A stretch of 19,947 nucleotides of DNA from an uncultured Prevotella sp. (lineage in GTDB: Bacteria > Bacteroidota > Bacteroidia > Bacteroidales > Bacteroidaceae). Shown here piece after piece: positions 8,939 through 18,153 of this stretch; positions within the stretch are counted from its first letter, which is position 1, and each line of letters begins with the position of its first letter. The notes beneath the pieces were generated by a model, which saw only the letters and a list, made by a program, of their open reading frames with translations, searched no databases and was not told the origin of the DNA. The position numbers were made by a program, and so were the translations under genes. Where the stretch lies: positions 1 to 19,947 of the forward strand of contig URYG01000033.1 of NCBI GenBank assembly GCA_900551985.1. Reading direction: 5' to 3'.

Positions 8939-9037
8939 ATACTTTAGCCAAATCGGACGAAAAAACACCGATTTGGCTAAGATATAAGGAATACTTTAGC
9001 CAAATCGAGTTAAAAAACATCGATTTGGCTAAAGTAT
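8939..9037. repeat. Two tandem hairpin units, 52-bp period, upstream of ATPase
   Basis: Unit 1 has arms TTAGCCAAATCGG (8944-8956) and CCGATTTGGCTAA (8968-8980), a perfect 13-bp inverted repeat with an 11-nt loop. Unit 2 has arms ATACTTTAGCCAAATCG (8991-9007) and CGATTTGGCTAAAGTAT (9021-9037), a perfect 17-bp inverted repeat with a 13-nt loop. Left arms and right arms are each displaced by exactly 52 bp, so one unit was duplicated. Both loops are A-rich. The second unit stops two bases before the -33 TTTG of the ATPase promoter, so these lie upstream of its transcript and look more like DNA operator sites than RNA structures of that gene. Confidence 0.92.
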
Positions 9038-9039
9038 CG

Positions 9040-9070
9040 TTTGCTTTTTCAAATAATTATCGTATTTTTG
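9040..9070 (+). promoter_or_regulatory. Promoter of the AAA+ ATPase gene
   Basis: TTTG at 9040-9043 and TATTTTTG at 9063-9070 match the Bacteroidota -33/-7 consensus with a 19-bp spacer. Predicted transcription start is around 9075-9078. This also decides the translation start: the reading frame is open back to a TTG at 9041, but that would lie within the promoter, so the ATG at 9101 is the start. Confidence 0.8.
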
Positions 9071-9100
9071 CACCGTAACAAATTATCTTATTCAAGCGAT

Positions 9101-10522
9101 ATGGAGCAAATTATAGGACGAAAAACGGAAATCAGACAGCTTACCGAGTATTACCATTCTGGAAAAGCTGAGTTTGTGGCAGTGTATGGAAGAAGGCGCA
9201 TCGGCAAGACTTATCTGGTGCATAATCTATTCAAGGATGAATTTGCCTTCGAGATGTCTGGGTCTATTGATGCACCAGCCGAGGCTCAATTGTCTAATTT
9301 TGGCTATGCTTTGCGTGAATTTGGCGACCCAAAGCAGCCTTTGCCTTCTAATTGGACAGAGGCATTTGAGATTTTGAAGCAAATGCTGAAGTCGAAGTTG
9401 GGAGGTAAGCGCATACTGCTTTTTATAGACGAGTTGCCTTGTCTTGATACTCCCAAGTCTAATTTCCAGCAGGCTTTTGAGCATTTTTGGAATAGTTGGG
9501 CGGCTAATCAGAATGAGATTATGCTTGTGGTTTGTGGCAGTGCCACATCGTGGATGATTTCTAATCTCATAGATAGCCATGGCGGACTTCATAATCGCAT
9601 TACGCATGAGATATACTTGGCTCCATTCACACTAGGTGAGACGGAGGAGTATCTCCAGGCGAATGGATTCTTGTGGTCACGTCTTTCCATCTTACAGATT
9701 TATAGTATGATGGGTGGAGTGCCTTACTATCTGAGCTTGCTGGACAAGACGCAAGGTGTGGAGGCTAATGTAGATCGATTGTTCTTTGCTGAACGTGGTG
9801 AACTGAAACGAGAGTATAGTAGGTTGTATTCTTCTTTGTTCCGAAACTCGGAAATCTATATGAGAGTAATAGAGATGCTGGCAAAATGTAAGCAAGGGAT
9901 GACTCGCAAGGAAATTTCTACGCATCTGAATTTGAAGTCGGGTGGAACATTGACCAAGGTGCTTCGGGAATTGATCAACTGTGACTTTGTAAGAGGTTAT
10001 AATACGCGTGAAAAGAAAATCAAGCAAAAAGACCAGATTTACCAGCTCACGGACTTATACACCTTATTTTATATGTCCTTCTGTCATCCTGGTACCACGG
10101 ATGTAGCTTACTGGACGCATCAGATGGGCAATCCTCGCCAAAACACATGGTATGGTTTGGCTTTTGAACGCATCTGTATGTTGCATATTCCTCAGATAAA
10201 GAAGAGTTTAGGCATTGAGCAAATCTATACGGAGTATTATTCTTGGCGAAGCAAGTGCTCTACACCTGCGGCGCAGATAGACTTGCTGATAGAGCGAGCT
10301 GACCATCTGATTAATCTCTGTGAAATCAAGTATTCGCAGTCTCCTTATAGCATAACGAAGGAGGAAGAGCTTCGTATACGAACTCGTATGGCTGATTTCG
10401 TAGAAGAGACGGGAGTACGTCATGGCATCTTGCCTACTTTGATAACTACGTTTGGTATTCGTCCTACAGCTCATTCGGCAATAGCACAGGTGCAACTCAC
10501 CATGGATGATTTGTTTACATAA
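9101..10522 (+). CDS. AAA+ ATPase with C-terminal DUF234-type domain
   Basis: This 473-aa cytosolic P-loop ATPase belongs to the archaeal-type ATPase family (Arch_ATPase N-terminus plus DUF234-like C-terminus). Its start MEQIIGRKTEIRQL is typical. The Walker A motif is YGRRRIGKT at ~29-37 and the Walker B is ILLFIDELP at ~105-113, followed by a sensor-like VVCGSATSWM. The middle is a winged-helix segment (MTRKEISTHLNLKSGGTLTKVL). The C-terminal part has the nuclease-like pattern A-Q-I-D-L-L followed by LCEIKYS, resembling a PD-(D/E)xK core (D...ExK). Catalytic residues all look intact. The cellular role of these ATPases is not established, and they are often accessory genes. It stands alone between its own promoter and the leuS promoter, with duplicated hairpins directly upstream. 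Codon use is less biased than in susC or leuS. Confidence 0.88.
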   Translation: MEQIIGRKTEIRQLTEYYHSGKAEFVAVYGRRRIGKTYLVHNLFKDEFAFEMSGSIDAPAEAQLSNFGYALREFGDPKQPLPSNWTEAFEILKQMLKSKLGGKRILLFIDELPCLDTPKSNFQQAFEHFWNSWAANQNEIMLVVCGSATSWMISNLIDSHGGLHNRITHEIYLAPFTLGETEEYLQANGFLWSRLSILQIYSMMGGVPYYLSLLDKTQGVEANVDRLFFAERGELKREYSRLYSSLFRNSEIYMRVIEMLAKCKQGMTRKEISTHLNLKSGGTLTKVLRELINCDFVRGYNTREKKIKQKDQIYQLTDLYTLFYMSFCHPGTTDVAYWTHQMGNPRQNTWYGLAFERICMLHIPQIKKSLGIEQIYTEYYSWRSKCSTPAAQIDLLIERADHLINLCEIKYSQSPYSITKEEELRIRTRMADFVEETGVRHGILPTLITTFGIRPTAHSAIAQVQLTMDDLFT

Positions 10523-10567
10523 ACTAACATGCTCAGGCATTAAAATCATAAAAAACTTGCATTTTAT

Positions 10568-10598
10568 TTTGTAATGTGCTAAAATAAATGTAATTTTG
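10568..10598 (+). promoter_or_regulatory. Promoter of leuS
   Basis: TTTG at 10568-10571 and TAATTTTG at 10591-10598, with a 19-bp spacer, match the Bacteroidota promoter consensus. The start of transcription should be near 10605, giving a leader of about 58 nt to the leuS ATG. The 140-nt gap after the ATPase gene shows no clear terminator and no T-box (T-boxes are rare in this phylum). Confidence 0.78.
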
Positions 10599-10662
10599 CA
10601 CCTTGAATGGGGTTTTACCTTATTATATTTAAGAAAAGAAACAAAATAATTAGATAAAGACA

Positions 10663-13524
10663 ATGGAATACAACTTCAGAGAAATCGAGAAGAAATGGCA
10701 CCAGAAATGGGTCGAGAACAAGACCTATAAGGTGACAGAAGATGAAAACAAGAAGAAATTCTATGTGCTCAACATGTTCCCTTATCCATCAGGAGCTGGT
10801 TTGCACGTAGGTCACCCACTTGGTTATATCGCCAGCGACATCTATGCTCGCTACAAGCGTCTGAATGGCTTCAACGTACTGGACCCTATGGGTTACGACG
10901 CTTATGGATTGCCTGCTGAGCAGTATGCTATCCAGACCGGTCAGCACCCAGAGGTTACTACCGTAGCCAACATCAACCGCTACCGCGAGCAGCTCGACAA
11001 GATTGGCTTCTGCTTCGATTGGGACCGCGAGGTTCGTACCTGCGACCCTAAGTATTACCATTGGACTCAGTGGGCTTTCCAGAAGATGTTCAACTCATTC
11101 TTCTGCAACAGCTGCCAGAAGGCTCAGCCTATCGAGAAGCTCATCAAGCGCTTCGAAGAAAAGGGTTCTGCAGACTTGAACGTGGCTCAGAACGAGCAGA
11201 TCGACTTCACTGCCAAGGAGTGGAACAGCTTTGACGACCTGAAGAAGCAGCAGATTCTGATGAACTACCGCATCGCTTACCTCGGCGAAACCATGGTTAA
11301 CTGGTGCCCAGGCTTGGGTACTGTGCTTGCCAACGACGAGGTAGTAAACGGCGTAAGTGAGCGTGGCGGTTATCCTGTCATCCAGAAGAAGATGCAGCAG
11401 TGGTGCCTGAGAACTTCTGCTTACTCTCAGCGTCTGCTCGACGGTTTGGAGACCATCCAGTGGAGCGACAGTATCAAGGAAACCCAGAAGAACTGGATTG
11501 GCCGTTCTGAGGGTACAGAGGTAGTATTCTCTGTAAAGGACAGCGACGTGAAGTTCACCATCTTCACTACCCGTGCCGATACCATGTTTGGCGTAACCTT
11601 CATGGTTCTGGCTCCAGAGAGCGAGTATGTTCAGCAGGTAACTACTGCCGAGCAGAAGGAAGAGGTGGAGAAGTATCTCGACTACGTGAAGAAGCGCACC
11701 GAGTTGGACCGTATGGCTAACCACAGCGTAACCGGTGTATTCTCAGGAAGCTACGCCATCAACCCATTCACCGGCGAGGCAATCCCAGTATGGATTTCAG
11801 AATATGTATTGGCAGGATATGGTACAGGTGCCATCATGGCTGTACCTGCTCACGATAGCCGTGACTACGCCTTCGCCAAGCATTTCAACCTGCCTATCAT
11901 TCCTCTTATCGAGGGTGCTGATGTTTCAGAGGAGAGCTTCGACGCCAAGGAAGGTATCGTAACCAACTCACCTGTAGCAGGCAAGAGCAGCATGGATGGC
12001 TTCTCTCTAAACGGACTCACCGTGAAGGAGGCTATCGCAGCTACCAAGAAGTTTGTTACCGAGAAGGGCATCGGCCGAGTTAAGGTAAACTATCGTCTTC
12101 GCGACGCCATCTTCTCCCGTCAGCGCTACTGGGGTGAGCCATTCCCTGTATATTACAAGGACGGAATGCCACAGATGGTTCCAGAGGAGTGCCTGCCACT
12201 CGAATTGCCAGAGATTGAGACCTACAAGCCAACAGAAACTGGCGAGCCACCATTGGGCAGAGCCAAGAAGTGGGCTTGGGATGCTGAGAAGAAAGAGGTG
12301 GTTGACAAGAGTCTCGTAGATAACAAGACCGTATTCCCACTGGAGCTCAACACCATGCCAGGTTTCGCAGGTTCTTCTGCTTACTACCTGCGCTATATGG
12401 ATCCTCACAACGACGAGGCTCTCGTAGGCAAGAAAGCTGATGAGTACTGGCAGAACGTAGATCTCTACGTAGGTGGTTGCGAGCATGCTACCGGTCACTT
12501 GATTTACTCCCGTTTCTGGAACAAGTTCCTCTTCGACCTCGGCGTAAGCTGCAAGGAAGAGCCATTCCAGAAGCTGGTGAACCAGGGTATGATCCAGGGC
12601 CGCTCTAACTTCGTTTACCGCATCAACAGCGATGACCACGACAAGGCTCCTGTATTCGTAAGCCTGAACCTGAAGAAGGATTACGACGTAACTCCTATCC
12701 ACGTAGATGTAAACATCGTAAGCAACGATGTATTGGATATCGAGGCATTCAAGGCTTGGCGCCCTGAGTATCAGAACGCTGAGTTCATCCTGGAGGATGG
12801 CAAGTACATCTGCGGATGGGCAATCGAGAAGATGTCTAAGAGTATGTTCAACGTGGTGAATCCAGATATGATTGTCGAGAAGTATGGTGCCGACACCCTG
12901 CGTCTCTACGAAATGTTCCTGGGTCCTGTAGAGGCAAGCAAGCCTTGGGATACCAACGGTATCGACGGTTGCCACCGCTTCCTGAAGAAGTTCTGGGGTC
13001 TGTTCTACGAGAACCGCACCGACAACTTCCTTCCAACAGCCGACGAGGCTGCGAAGCCAGAGAGCCTGAAGAGCGTTCACAAGCTCATCAAGAAGGTAAG
13101 CGAGGACATCGAGAAGTTCTCTTACAACACTTCTATCTCAGCCTTCATGATTGCCGTGAACGAGCTCGGTCAGCAGAAGTGCCGCAACAAGGAACTCCTG
13201 ACAGACCTCGTGATCCTCATTGCTCCATTCGCTCCACACATCGCAGAAGAGTTGTGGGAGTCACTTGGCGAGCAGGGCAGCGTATGCGATGCTGCATGGC
13301 CAAAGTATGATGAGCAGTATCTGAAGGAGAACGATATGCAGCTCACTATTTCCTTCAATGGTAAAGCTCGTTTCCAGATGACTTTCCCTGTGGATACTCC
13401 TAACGAGGAAATCCAGAAGCAGGTATTGGCAGACGAGAAGAGCCAGAAGTACTTGGAGGGATTCAACGTATTGAAGGTGATCATCGTACCAAAGAAGATC
13501 GTCAACGTAGTGTTGAAAAAGTAA
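10663..13524 (+). CDS. leuS: Leucyl-tRNA synthetase
   Basis: This class I synthetase charges tRNA-Leu with leucine in the cytosol, 953 aa. The HIGH-type motif is HVGH at 48-51 within MFPYPSGAGLHVGHPLGY, and the KMSKS motif is at 723-727. The CP1 editing domain is present with TTRADT at 302-307 and AVPAHDSRDYAFA starting at 393 (conserved Asp401), so proofreading should work. The protein is about 90 residues longer than the E. coli enzyme. An insertion around 145-200, beginning near FFCNSCQKAQPIEKL, lies before VNWCPGLGTVLAND. The segment before KMSKS, including a region rich in charged residues at ~660-715, is the leucine-specific domain. The C-terminal domain ends at VVLKK. Codon use is highly biased, as expected of a strongly expressed gene. 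It has its own promoter and a hairpin after the stop. Confidence 0.98.
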   Translation: MEYNFREIEKKWHQKWVENKTYKVTEDENKKKFYVLNMFPYPSGAGLHVGHPLGYIASDIYARYKRLNGFNVLDPMGYDAYGLPAEQYAIQTGQHPEVTTVANINRYREQLDKIGFCFDWDREVRTCDPKYYHWTQWAFQKMFNSFFCNSCQKAQPIEKLIKRFEEKGSADLNVAQNEQIDFTAKEWNSFDDLKKQQILMNYRIAYLGETMVNWCPGLGTVLANDEVVNGVSERGGYPVIQKKMQQWCLRTSAYSQRLLDGLETIQWSDSIKETQKNWIGRSEGTEVVFSVKDSDVKFTIFTTRADTMFGVTFMVLAPESEYVQQVTTAEQKEEVEKYLDYVKKRTELDRMANHSVTGVFSGSYAINPFTGEAIPVWISEYVLAGYGTGAIMAVPAHDSRDYAFAKHFNLPIIPLIEGADVSEESFDAKEGIVTNSPVAGKSSMDGFSLNGLTVKEAIAATKKFVTEKGIGRVKVNYRLRDAIFSRQRYWGEPFPVYYKDGMPQMVPEECLPLELPEIETYKPTETGEPPLGRAKKWAWDAEKKEVVDKSLVDNKTVFPLELNTMPGFAGSSAYYLRYMDPHNDEALVGKKADEYWQNVDLYVGGCEHATGHLIYSRFWNKFLFDLGVSCKEEPFQKLVNQGMIQGRSNFVYRINSDDHDKAPVFVSLNLKKDYDVTPIHVDVNIVSNDVLDIEAFKAWRPEYQNAEFILEDGKYICGWAIEKMSKSMFNVVNPDMIVEKYGADTLRLYEMFLGPVEASKPWDTNGIDGCHRFLKKFWGLFYENRTDNFLPTADEAAKPESLKSVHKLIKKVSEDIEKFSYNTSISAFMIAVNELGQQKCRNKELLTDLVILIAPFAPHIAEELWESLGEQGSVCDAAWPKYDEQYLKENDMQLTISFNGKARFQMTFPVDTPNEEIQKQVLADEKSQKYLEGFNVLKVIIVPKKIVNVVLKK

Positions 13525-13538
13525 TTTATTGATAATAA

Positions 13539-13577
13539 CAGAAGGTCGTCTCATTCTTGAAAATGGGCGGCCTTCTG
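13539..13577 (+). terminator. Hairpin after leuS, likely terminator
   Basis: CAGAAGGTCG (13539-13548) pairs with CGGCCTTCTG (13568-13577) with one wobble, and the stem can extend inwards with a bulge to a CTTGAA loop. It begins 15 nt after the leuS stop codon. Only TGCTTTAAAA follows, so the U-tract is weak and readthrough into the membrane-protein gene 26 nt later is plausible. No separate promoter was found for that gene. Confidence 0.65.
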
Positions 13578-13603
13578 TGCTTTAAAAATACGAGGAAAAT
13601 ATT

Positions 13604-14557
13604 ATGCAAATAGCAATCAGTCAAAAAGTCAAGGATGAAATCAAGGACTATTTCTACATTACACTGGGTCTGTTGATTTACACATTTGGATGGACTATCT
13701 TCCTGCTTCCATACCAGATAGTAACGGGTGGCGTAACGGGTATTGCTGCCGTAATCTTCTACGGTACGGGAATACCTATCTATTTGTCGTATTTTCTCAT
13801 CAATGCCGCCCTGCTGCTTGCCGCGCTCAAGATTCTGGGATTCAAGTTCATGGTGAAGACCATCTATGCCATCATCATGCTCTCCATGTTCCTGGCGCTG
13901 GCGCAAGACTTGATGATAGGTGAAGATGGCAAGATGGTTCAGGTGCTGGGAGAGGGACAGGACTTTATGTCGCTCATCATCGGCTGTCTGTTTACGGGCT
14001 TGTCGCTCGCCATCGTCTTCCTGCACAATGGAAGTACGGGAGGAACGGATATCATCGCCGCCATCGTGAACAAATACCATAATATCTCGCTGGGACGGGT
14101 GCTCATCTTCGTGGACCTCGTCATCGTGGGCAGTTCCTTCTTCGTCTTCAATGCGAAACCGGAATTCACGGCGATAGATGCCATCAGAAAGGTGGTATTC
14201 GGTCTCTGTACCATGGTGATAGAGAACCTGGTGCTCGACTATGTGATGAATGCCAAGCGAGAGAGTGTGCAGTTCATGATCTTCAGCAAGAAGTATCAGG
14301 AGATAGCCAACGCCATCGGTACGCAGATGGACCATGGTGTGACGATTCTGGATGGCCACGGATGGTACACCGGCGACGAGATGAAGGTGCTCTGTATTCT
14401 TGCCAAGAAGAACGAGAGCGTCACCATCTTCCGTATCGTCAAGATCATCGACCCGAATGCCTTCGTGAGCCAGAGTGCCGTCATCGGTGTATATGGCGAG
14501 GGATTTGATGAAATGAAAGTGAAAATCAAGGAGAAAGATATTAAGAAAATCAAATAG
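13604..14557 (+). CDS. YitT/DUF2179-family integral membrane protein
   Basis: This 317-aa inner-membrane protein belongs to the YitT family. About five to six hydrophobic segments lie at ~17-38, 42-75, 82-103, 120-142, 162-181 and 193-215. The conserved loops GGVTGIAAV (~42) and GGTDIIAAI (~145-153) are the YitT signature. Residues ~220-305 form the cytosolic DUF2179 domain, including DHGVTILDGHGWYTGDE and the end VIGVYGEGF. The function of the family is not firmly known; transporter-like roles have been suggested. It starts 26 nt after the leuS hairpin, and its stop overlaps the region of the rdgB start, so it is co-transcribed with the following genes. The sequence looks complete and normal for the family. 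Confidence 0.9.
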   Translation: MQIAISQKVKDEIKDYFYITLGLLIYTFGWTIFLLPYQIVTGGVTGIAAVIFYGTGIPIYLSYFLINAALLLAALKILGFKFMVKTIYAIIMLSMFLALAQDLMIGEDGKMVQVLGEGQDFMSLIIGCLFTGLSLAIVFLHNGSTGGTDIIAAIVNKYHNISLGRVLIFVDLVIVGSSFFVFNAKPEFTAIDAIRKVVFGLCTMVIENLVLDYVMNAKRESVQFMIFSKKYQEIANAIGTQMDHGVTILDGHGWYTGDEMKVLCILAKKNESVTIFRIVKIIDPNAFVSQSAVIGVYGEGFDEMKVKIKEKDIKKIK

Positions 14558-14562
14558 TGATT

Positions 14563-15180
14563 ATGAAGATAGTATTTGCAACCAACAACCAGCATAAACT
14601 GCAGGAAATACGCGATATCCTGGGCAGCGACTACGAGGTGGTTTCGCTGAAGGAGATAGGATGCGACGTGGATATTCCTGAAACAGGAAATACACTGGAG
14701 GAGAATGCCTTGCAGAAGGCGCAGTATGTTTACGACCATTATCACCTGAGCTGCTTTGCCGATGATACCGGTCTGGAAGTGGAGGCGCTGGATGGTGCGC
14801 CGGGTGTTCACAGCGCCCGCTATGCTGAAGGTACCGACCACGACAGCGAGGCTAACATGGCAAAACTGCTGAGAGAACTGGATGGAAAGGAGAACAGAAA
14901 GGCACGCTTCCGTACCGTGATCTGCTACATCGAGAAGAAGGATGTCTGCCCTTGCGGATGCACCAGCATCAAGAAAATCCATCAGTTTGATGGTATCGTA
15001 GAGGGTCATATCGCTACTGAAAAGCAGGGTACCGAAGGTTTCGGCTACGACCCGATCTTCGTTCCGGAAGGCTATGACCAGAGTTTCGCCCAGCTGGGTG
15101 AGGAAATCAAGAACGGCATCAGCCATAGAGCCAGAGCCGTGGCTAAACTGGCTGAATACTTAAAGAACAAAAATGATTAA
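14563..15180 (+). CDS. rdgB: RdgB/HAM1 non-canonical purine NTP pyrophosphatase
   Basis: This enzyme hydrolyses dITP, ITP and XTP to the monophosphates and pyrophosphate, cleaning the nucleotide pool; 205 aa, cytosolic. Family motifs are all visible: FATNNQHKLQEI at 5-16, ETGNTLEENALQKA at 40-53, the acidic site FADDTGLEVEAL at 65-76, GVHSARYA at 81-88, then FGYDPIF and SHRARA near the end. A GTG at 14557 is in frame two codons earlier, but MKIVFATNN is the standard family start, so the ATG at 14563 is chosen. It begins 5 nt after the yitT stop and overlaps the next glycosyltransferase by 8 nt. An unusual cysteine cluster CPCGC sits at 129-133, in the variable loop before the DGIVEG strand. 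Confidence 0.96.
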   Translation: MKIVFATNNQHKLQEIRDILGSDYEVVSLKEIGCDVDIPETGNTLEENALQKAQYVYDHYHLSCFADDTGLEVEALDGAPGVHSARYAEGTDHDSEANMAKLLRELDGKENRKARFRTVICYIEKKDVCPCGCTSIKKIHQFDGIVEGHIATEKQGTEGFGYDPIFVPEGYDQSFAQLGEEIKNGISHRARAVAKLAEYLKNKND

Positions 15181-16090
15181 TACCCTTTCGATATTAATCC
15201 CTACATATAATAATGTATGCGTTGAGCTTGTAAAATCCCTGCAAGCTCAAGCATCGTTATTGTATTCATCCTCTGATTCTCTCTCTTCATCCTCTCATTT
15301 CGAATACGAAATATTAGTTGCCGATGATGGTTCTACAGATGAAAGAACCATAGAAGGCAACCGTATCATCAACACCCTCCCCCATTGCCGCTACATCGAG
15401 AGAAAAGAGAACGTGGGCCGGGCTGCCATCCGCAACTTCCTGGCTAGGGAAGCGAAATATACCTGGCTGCTGCTGCTGGATAGCGACCTGCATATCGACC
15501 ACCCTAACTTTCTGCTGAACTATCTGAAGGCAGAAGGCGACATCATCGTGGGCGGACTCAAGATTGGCGGAGATGCTGAAGCCCTGAAGCATAACCTGAG
15601 ATACAGATACGAAAAGGCATGCGAGGCGGCTCACGATTATCAGCATAGAAAGGAAAAAGGCGACCGGGAGTTCAGAAGTACCAATTTCCTCATCGCCAGA
15701 AACATCCTGCTCTCCTGCCCCTTTGATGAGAACTTCAGATACTACGGCTATGAGGATGTTCTGCTGGGCAAGCAACTCACAGCCCAAGGACATTCCATCA
15801 CCCATATCGACAATGCCATACTGCTGGATGAATACGAAGGAAACTACCATTTCGTGCAGAAGACGGAAGAGGCTTGCCGAACGCTCTATCTTTTCAGAGA
15901 GGAACTGAAAGGCTATTCGAAACTCATCTGTTATGCTGAAAAAATGAAGCACTGGCATCTGACAGGCATCTGCCGTGCCCTTTTCCCATGGCTCAGTTTG
16001 CCGATAAAAGCCCGACTTACAGGCAATAATCCAAGCGTTTTTTGGTTTAATATATATAAGTTATTATATTATATACATTTAGATATATGA
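15173..16090 (+). CDS. Family 2 glycosyltransferase (GT-A fold)
   Basis: This is a predicted inverting sugar transferase, 305 aa, probably working at the cytosolic face of the inner membrane. The GT-A domain opens with LSILIPTYNN at 5-14. The nucleotide-binding VADDGSTDE is at 49-57 and the metal-binding DSD is at 103-105 in LLLLDSDLHI. YYGYEDVLLG has the catalytic-type ED at 194-195. ENVGRAAIRNFLA (~83) is a normal family block. Between the first helix and the second strand there is a Ser-rich insertion (SSSDSLSSSS, ~32-41) coming from a short tandem duplication. No clear membrane segment is present, although the C-terminus is hydrophobic and aromatic. It overlaps rdgB by 8 nt and porZ by 4 nt (ATGA), so these are translationally coupled. 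The sugar transferred cannot be read from the sequence. Confidence 0.9.
   Translation: MINTLSILIPTYNNVCVELVKSLQAQASLLYSSSDSLSSSSHFEYEILVADDGSTDERTIEGNRIINTLPHCRYIERKENVGRAAIRNFLAREAKYTWLLLLDSDLHIDHPNFLLNYLKAEGDIIVGGLKIGGDAEALKHNLRYRYEKACEAAHDYQHRKEKGDREFRSTNFLIARNILLSCPFDENFRYYGYEDVLLGKQLTAQGHSITHIDNAILLDEYEGNYHFVQKTEEACRTLYLFREELKGYSKLICYAEKMKHWHLTGICRALFPWLSLPIKARLTGNNPSVFWFNIYKLLYYIHLDI
15265..15299 (+). repeat. In-frame 21-bp duplication in the first GT2 gene
   Basis: TTCATCCTCTGATT (15265-15278) recurs 21 bp later as TTCATCCTCTCATT (15286-15299), 13 of 14 bases identical. Because 21 is a multiple of three the frame is kept, and the result is the Ser-rich loop SSSDSLSSSS in the glycosyltransferase. 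Replication slippage is the simple explanation. Confidence 0.75.
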
Positions 16091-18111
16091 GAAAGAAAAT
16101 ATGGATACTCCTCTCGTTCCTGATTCTTCAGGTTGCCGCTTTCCAAAGCAACGCCGCCATCGGCGACTGGAAAGCCTATATGGCGTACAGCGAAGTGCAG
16201 GAAATAGAAGAAGCCGGCAACTGGATATTCGTGCAGGCTTCCAGCAATCTCTATGCTTACAACAGAAACGACCAGAGCATTCAGACCTTCAGCAAGATGG
16301 ATTTTCTGAACGACTGCGATATCCAGCACATCGCCTACAACAAGACTGCCAGGCGGATGCTCATCCTCTACAACAATGCCAACATCGACCTGATGAACAC
16401 CCAGAACTGGAGCGTGCAGAATCTGCCAGATTACTATTCTGCCACCATCACGGGCGACAAGACCATCAACGATATCTATATGTATGGCAAATTCGCCTAT
16501 CTGTGCTATGGTCTGGGCATCATCAAGCTCAATATGGCGGATGGGGAAATCAGCGATACTTATCCACTGGGATTCAAGGTGAACTGGTGCGAAATCAGGG
16601 ATAACCAGATCTATGCCTACAGCAAGGAGGAAGGTACCTATCGCGCTACCCTCTCTGACAACCTGCTCGACAGAAACCGCTGGAGCAAGGTGGGGGCTTA
16701 CACCGCTCCCAAGAAAGAGGACAAGAGCGAACTGATGAAGCTGGTAAGCAGCTTGCTGCCAGGAGGTCCGAAGTATAATCATTTCTGGTATATGAAGTTT
16801 ATCCACAACCAGCTCTATACCTGCGGCGGAGCCTTTCTTTCGGGTACATCCCTTGCCACCCGTCCCGGCACCATCCAGGTTCTGAACCAGGACAACTGGA
16901 CCATCTATCAGGATGATATAAGGAATACGACGGGGTATCAGTATCAGGATATCAACTGTGTAGAACCGGACATCCACCGGCCGAACCACGTGTTTGCTTC
17001 GGGCAGAACCGGACTCTATGAGTTTACAGACGGCAAACTGACACATTATTATAATAAGGACAACAGTATCCTGGAAGCTGCCGTGGATAGAGGTACGGTA
17101 TTGGACAACAACTATGTGCTGGTGCATAGTCTGCTATCGGATGAAGACGGAAAGCTGTGGATTCTCAACAGTCAGGCTACCCACCGCTCCATCATCGAGA
17201 TGAAAGACAACCAGTTGACAGCCCACGACCAGAAGACATTGAATCCAAACGGCTACAGTCTTTCGGCGATGACGGGTCTGATGAAGGACGGGCAGGGCAG
17301 GCTGTGGTTTGTGAATGACTTCCACGAAACTCCAGCCATCGTCTGCTATCAGCCGGAAACCGATGAGGTGAAGATGTTCAGCAAGCCCTTCACCAACCAG
17401 GATGGTGCTGAAATCAACCTCTATTATATCAGATGCATCAAGGAAGACCTGGAGCACAACCTGTGGATAGGAACCGACCAGGGACCGTTCTACATCACTC
17501 CGCAAATCCTGGATGATACGCAGCCAACGCTTACCCAGGTGAAAGTGCCAAGAAACGACGGTACCAATTATGCCGACTATCTGCTGGGCGGTGTGGATAT
17601 TACCTGCATGGCGGTGGATCAGGCAAACAGAAAATGGTTTGGTACCAGCAACAATGGTGTCTATCTGATCAGCACCGACAATATGGAGCAGATTCATCAC
17701 TTCACGGCAACCAACAGTAAGCTGCTGTCGAACAACATCGAATCGATCGCCATCAACGATGCTACCGGTGAGGTGTTTATCGGAACCGACAAGGGTCTCT
17801 GCTCCTATATGAGCGATGCTACCGCCACCAACGAAGAGATGACTAAAGACAATGTATGGGCTTATCCGAACCCGGTAAAGCCAGACTATACCGGACTCAT
17901 CACCATCACCGGTCTGTCGCTGGATGCGGATGTAAAGATAGTCAGTACCAGCGGAACCCTGGTGAATCAGGGCAGAAGCAACGGCGGCACCTATACCTGG
18001 AACGGCTGCGACCTGAAAGGCAGAAGAGTGGCTAGCGGAATCTATATGGTGGAAACCGCTACCAGCAACGGAGAGAAAGGTACCATCTGCAAAATAGCCA
18101 TCATCAGATAA
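16087..18111 (+). CDS. porZ: PorZ-like type IX secretion attachment-complex protein
   Basis: This 674-aa exported protein resembles PorZ, which in Porphyromonas gingivalis is a surface component of the type IX secretion attachment complex. There it binds anionic lipopolysaccharide for transfer to cargo by the PorU sortase. A signal peptide spans ~1-24 (cleavage after SNAA). The mature N-terminus IGDWKAYMAYSEVQEI and the propeller strands fit PorZ. Two-component-regulator-type propeller repeats are seen in LWIGTDQGPFYI (~459), KWFGTSNNGVYLIS (~516) and VFIGTDKGLCSY (~563). NVWAYPNPVKPDYTG at 589 begins the Ig-like C-terminal sorting-type domain, ending GIYMVETA...KIAIIR. No kinase or DNA-binding domain is present, so it is not a hybrid regulator. 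It is somewhat shorter than the P. gingivalis protein. It overlaps the upstream glycosyltransferase by 4 nt; another glycosyltransferase starts 42 nt downstream. Confidence 0.82.
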   Translation: MRKKIWILLSFLILQVAAFQSNAAIGDWKAYMAYSEVQEIEEAGNWIFVQASSNLYAYNRNDQSIQTFSKMDFLNDCDIQHIAYNKTARRMLILYNNANIDLMNTQNWSVQNLPDYYSATITGDKTINDIYMYGKFAYLCYGLGIIKLNMADGEISDTYPLGFKVNWCEIRDNQIYAYSKEEGTYRATLSDNLLDRNRWSKVGAYTAPKKEDKSELMKLVSSLLPGGPKYNHFWYMKFIHNQLYTCGGAFLSGTSLATRPGTIQVLNQDNWTIYQDDIRNTTGYQYQDINCVEPDIHRPNHVFASGRTGLYEFTDGKLTHYYNKDNSILEAAVDRGTVLDNNYVLVHSLLSDEDGKLWILNSQATHRSIIEMKDNQLTAHDQKTLNPNGYSLSAMTGLMKDGQGRLWFVNDFHETPAIVCYQPETDEVKMFSKPFTNQDGAEINLYYIRCIKEDLEHNLWIGTDQGPFYITPQILDDTQPTLTQVKVPRNDGTNYADYLLGGVDITCMAVDQANRKWFGTSNNGVYLISTDNMEQIHHFTATNSKLLSNNIESIAINDATGEVFIGTDKGLCSYMSDATATNEEMTKDNVWAYPNPVKPDYTGLITITGLSLDADVKIVSTSGTLVNQGRSNGGTYTWNGCDLKGRRVASGIYMVETATSNGEKGTICKIAIIR

Positions 18112-18153
18112 AAGAGACAGCATCTTCTATCAGAAATATCAAGAGAGCAAGCA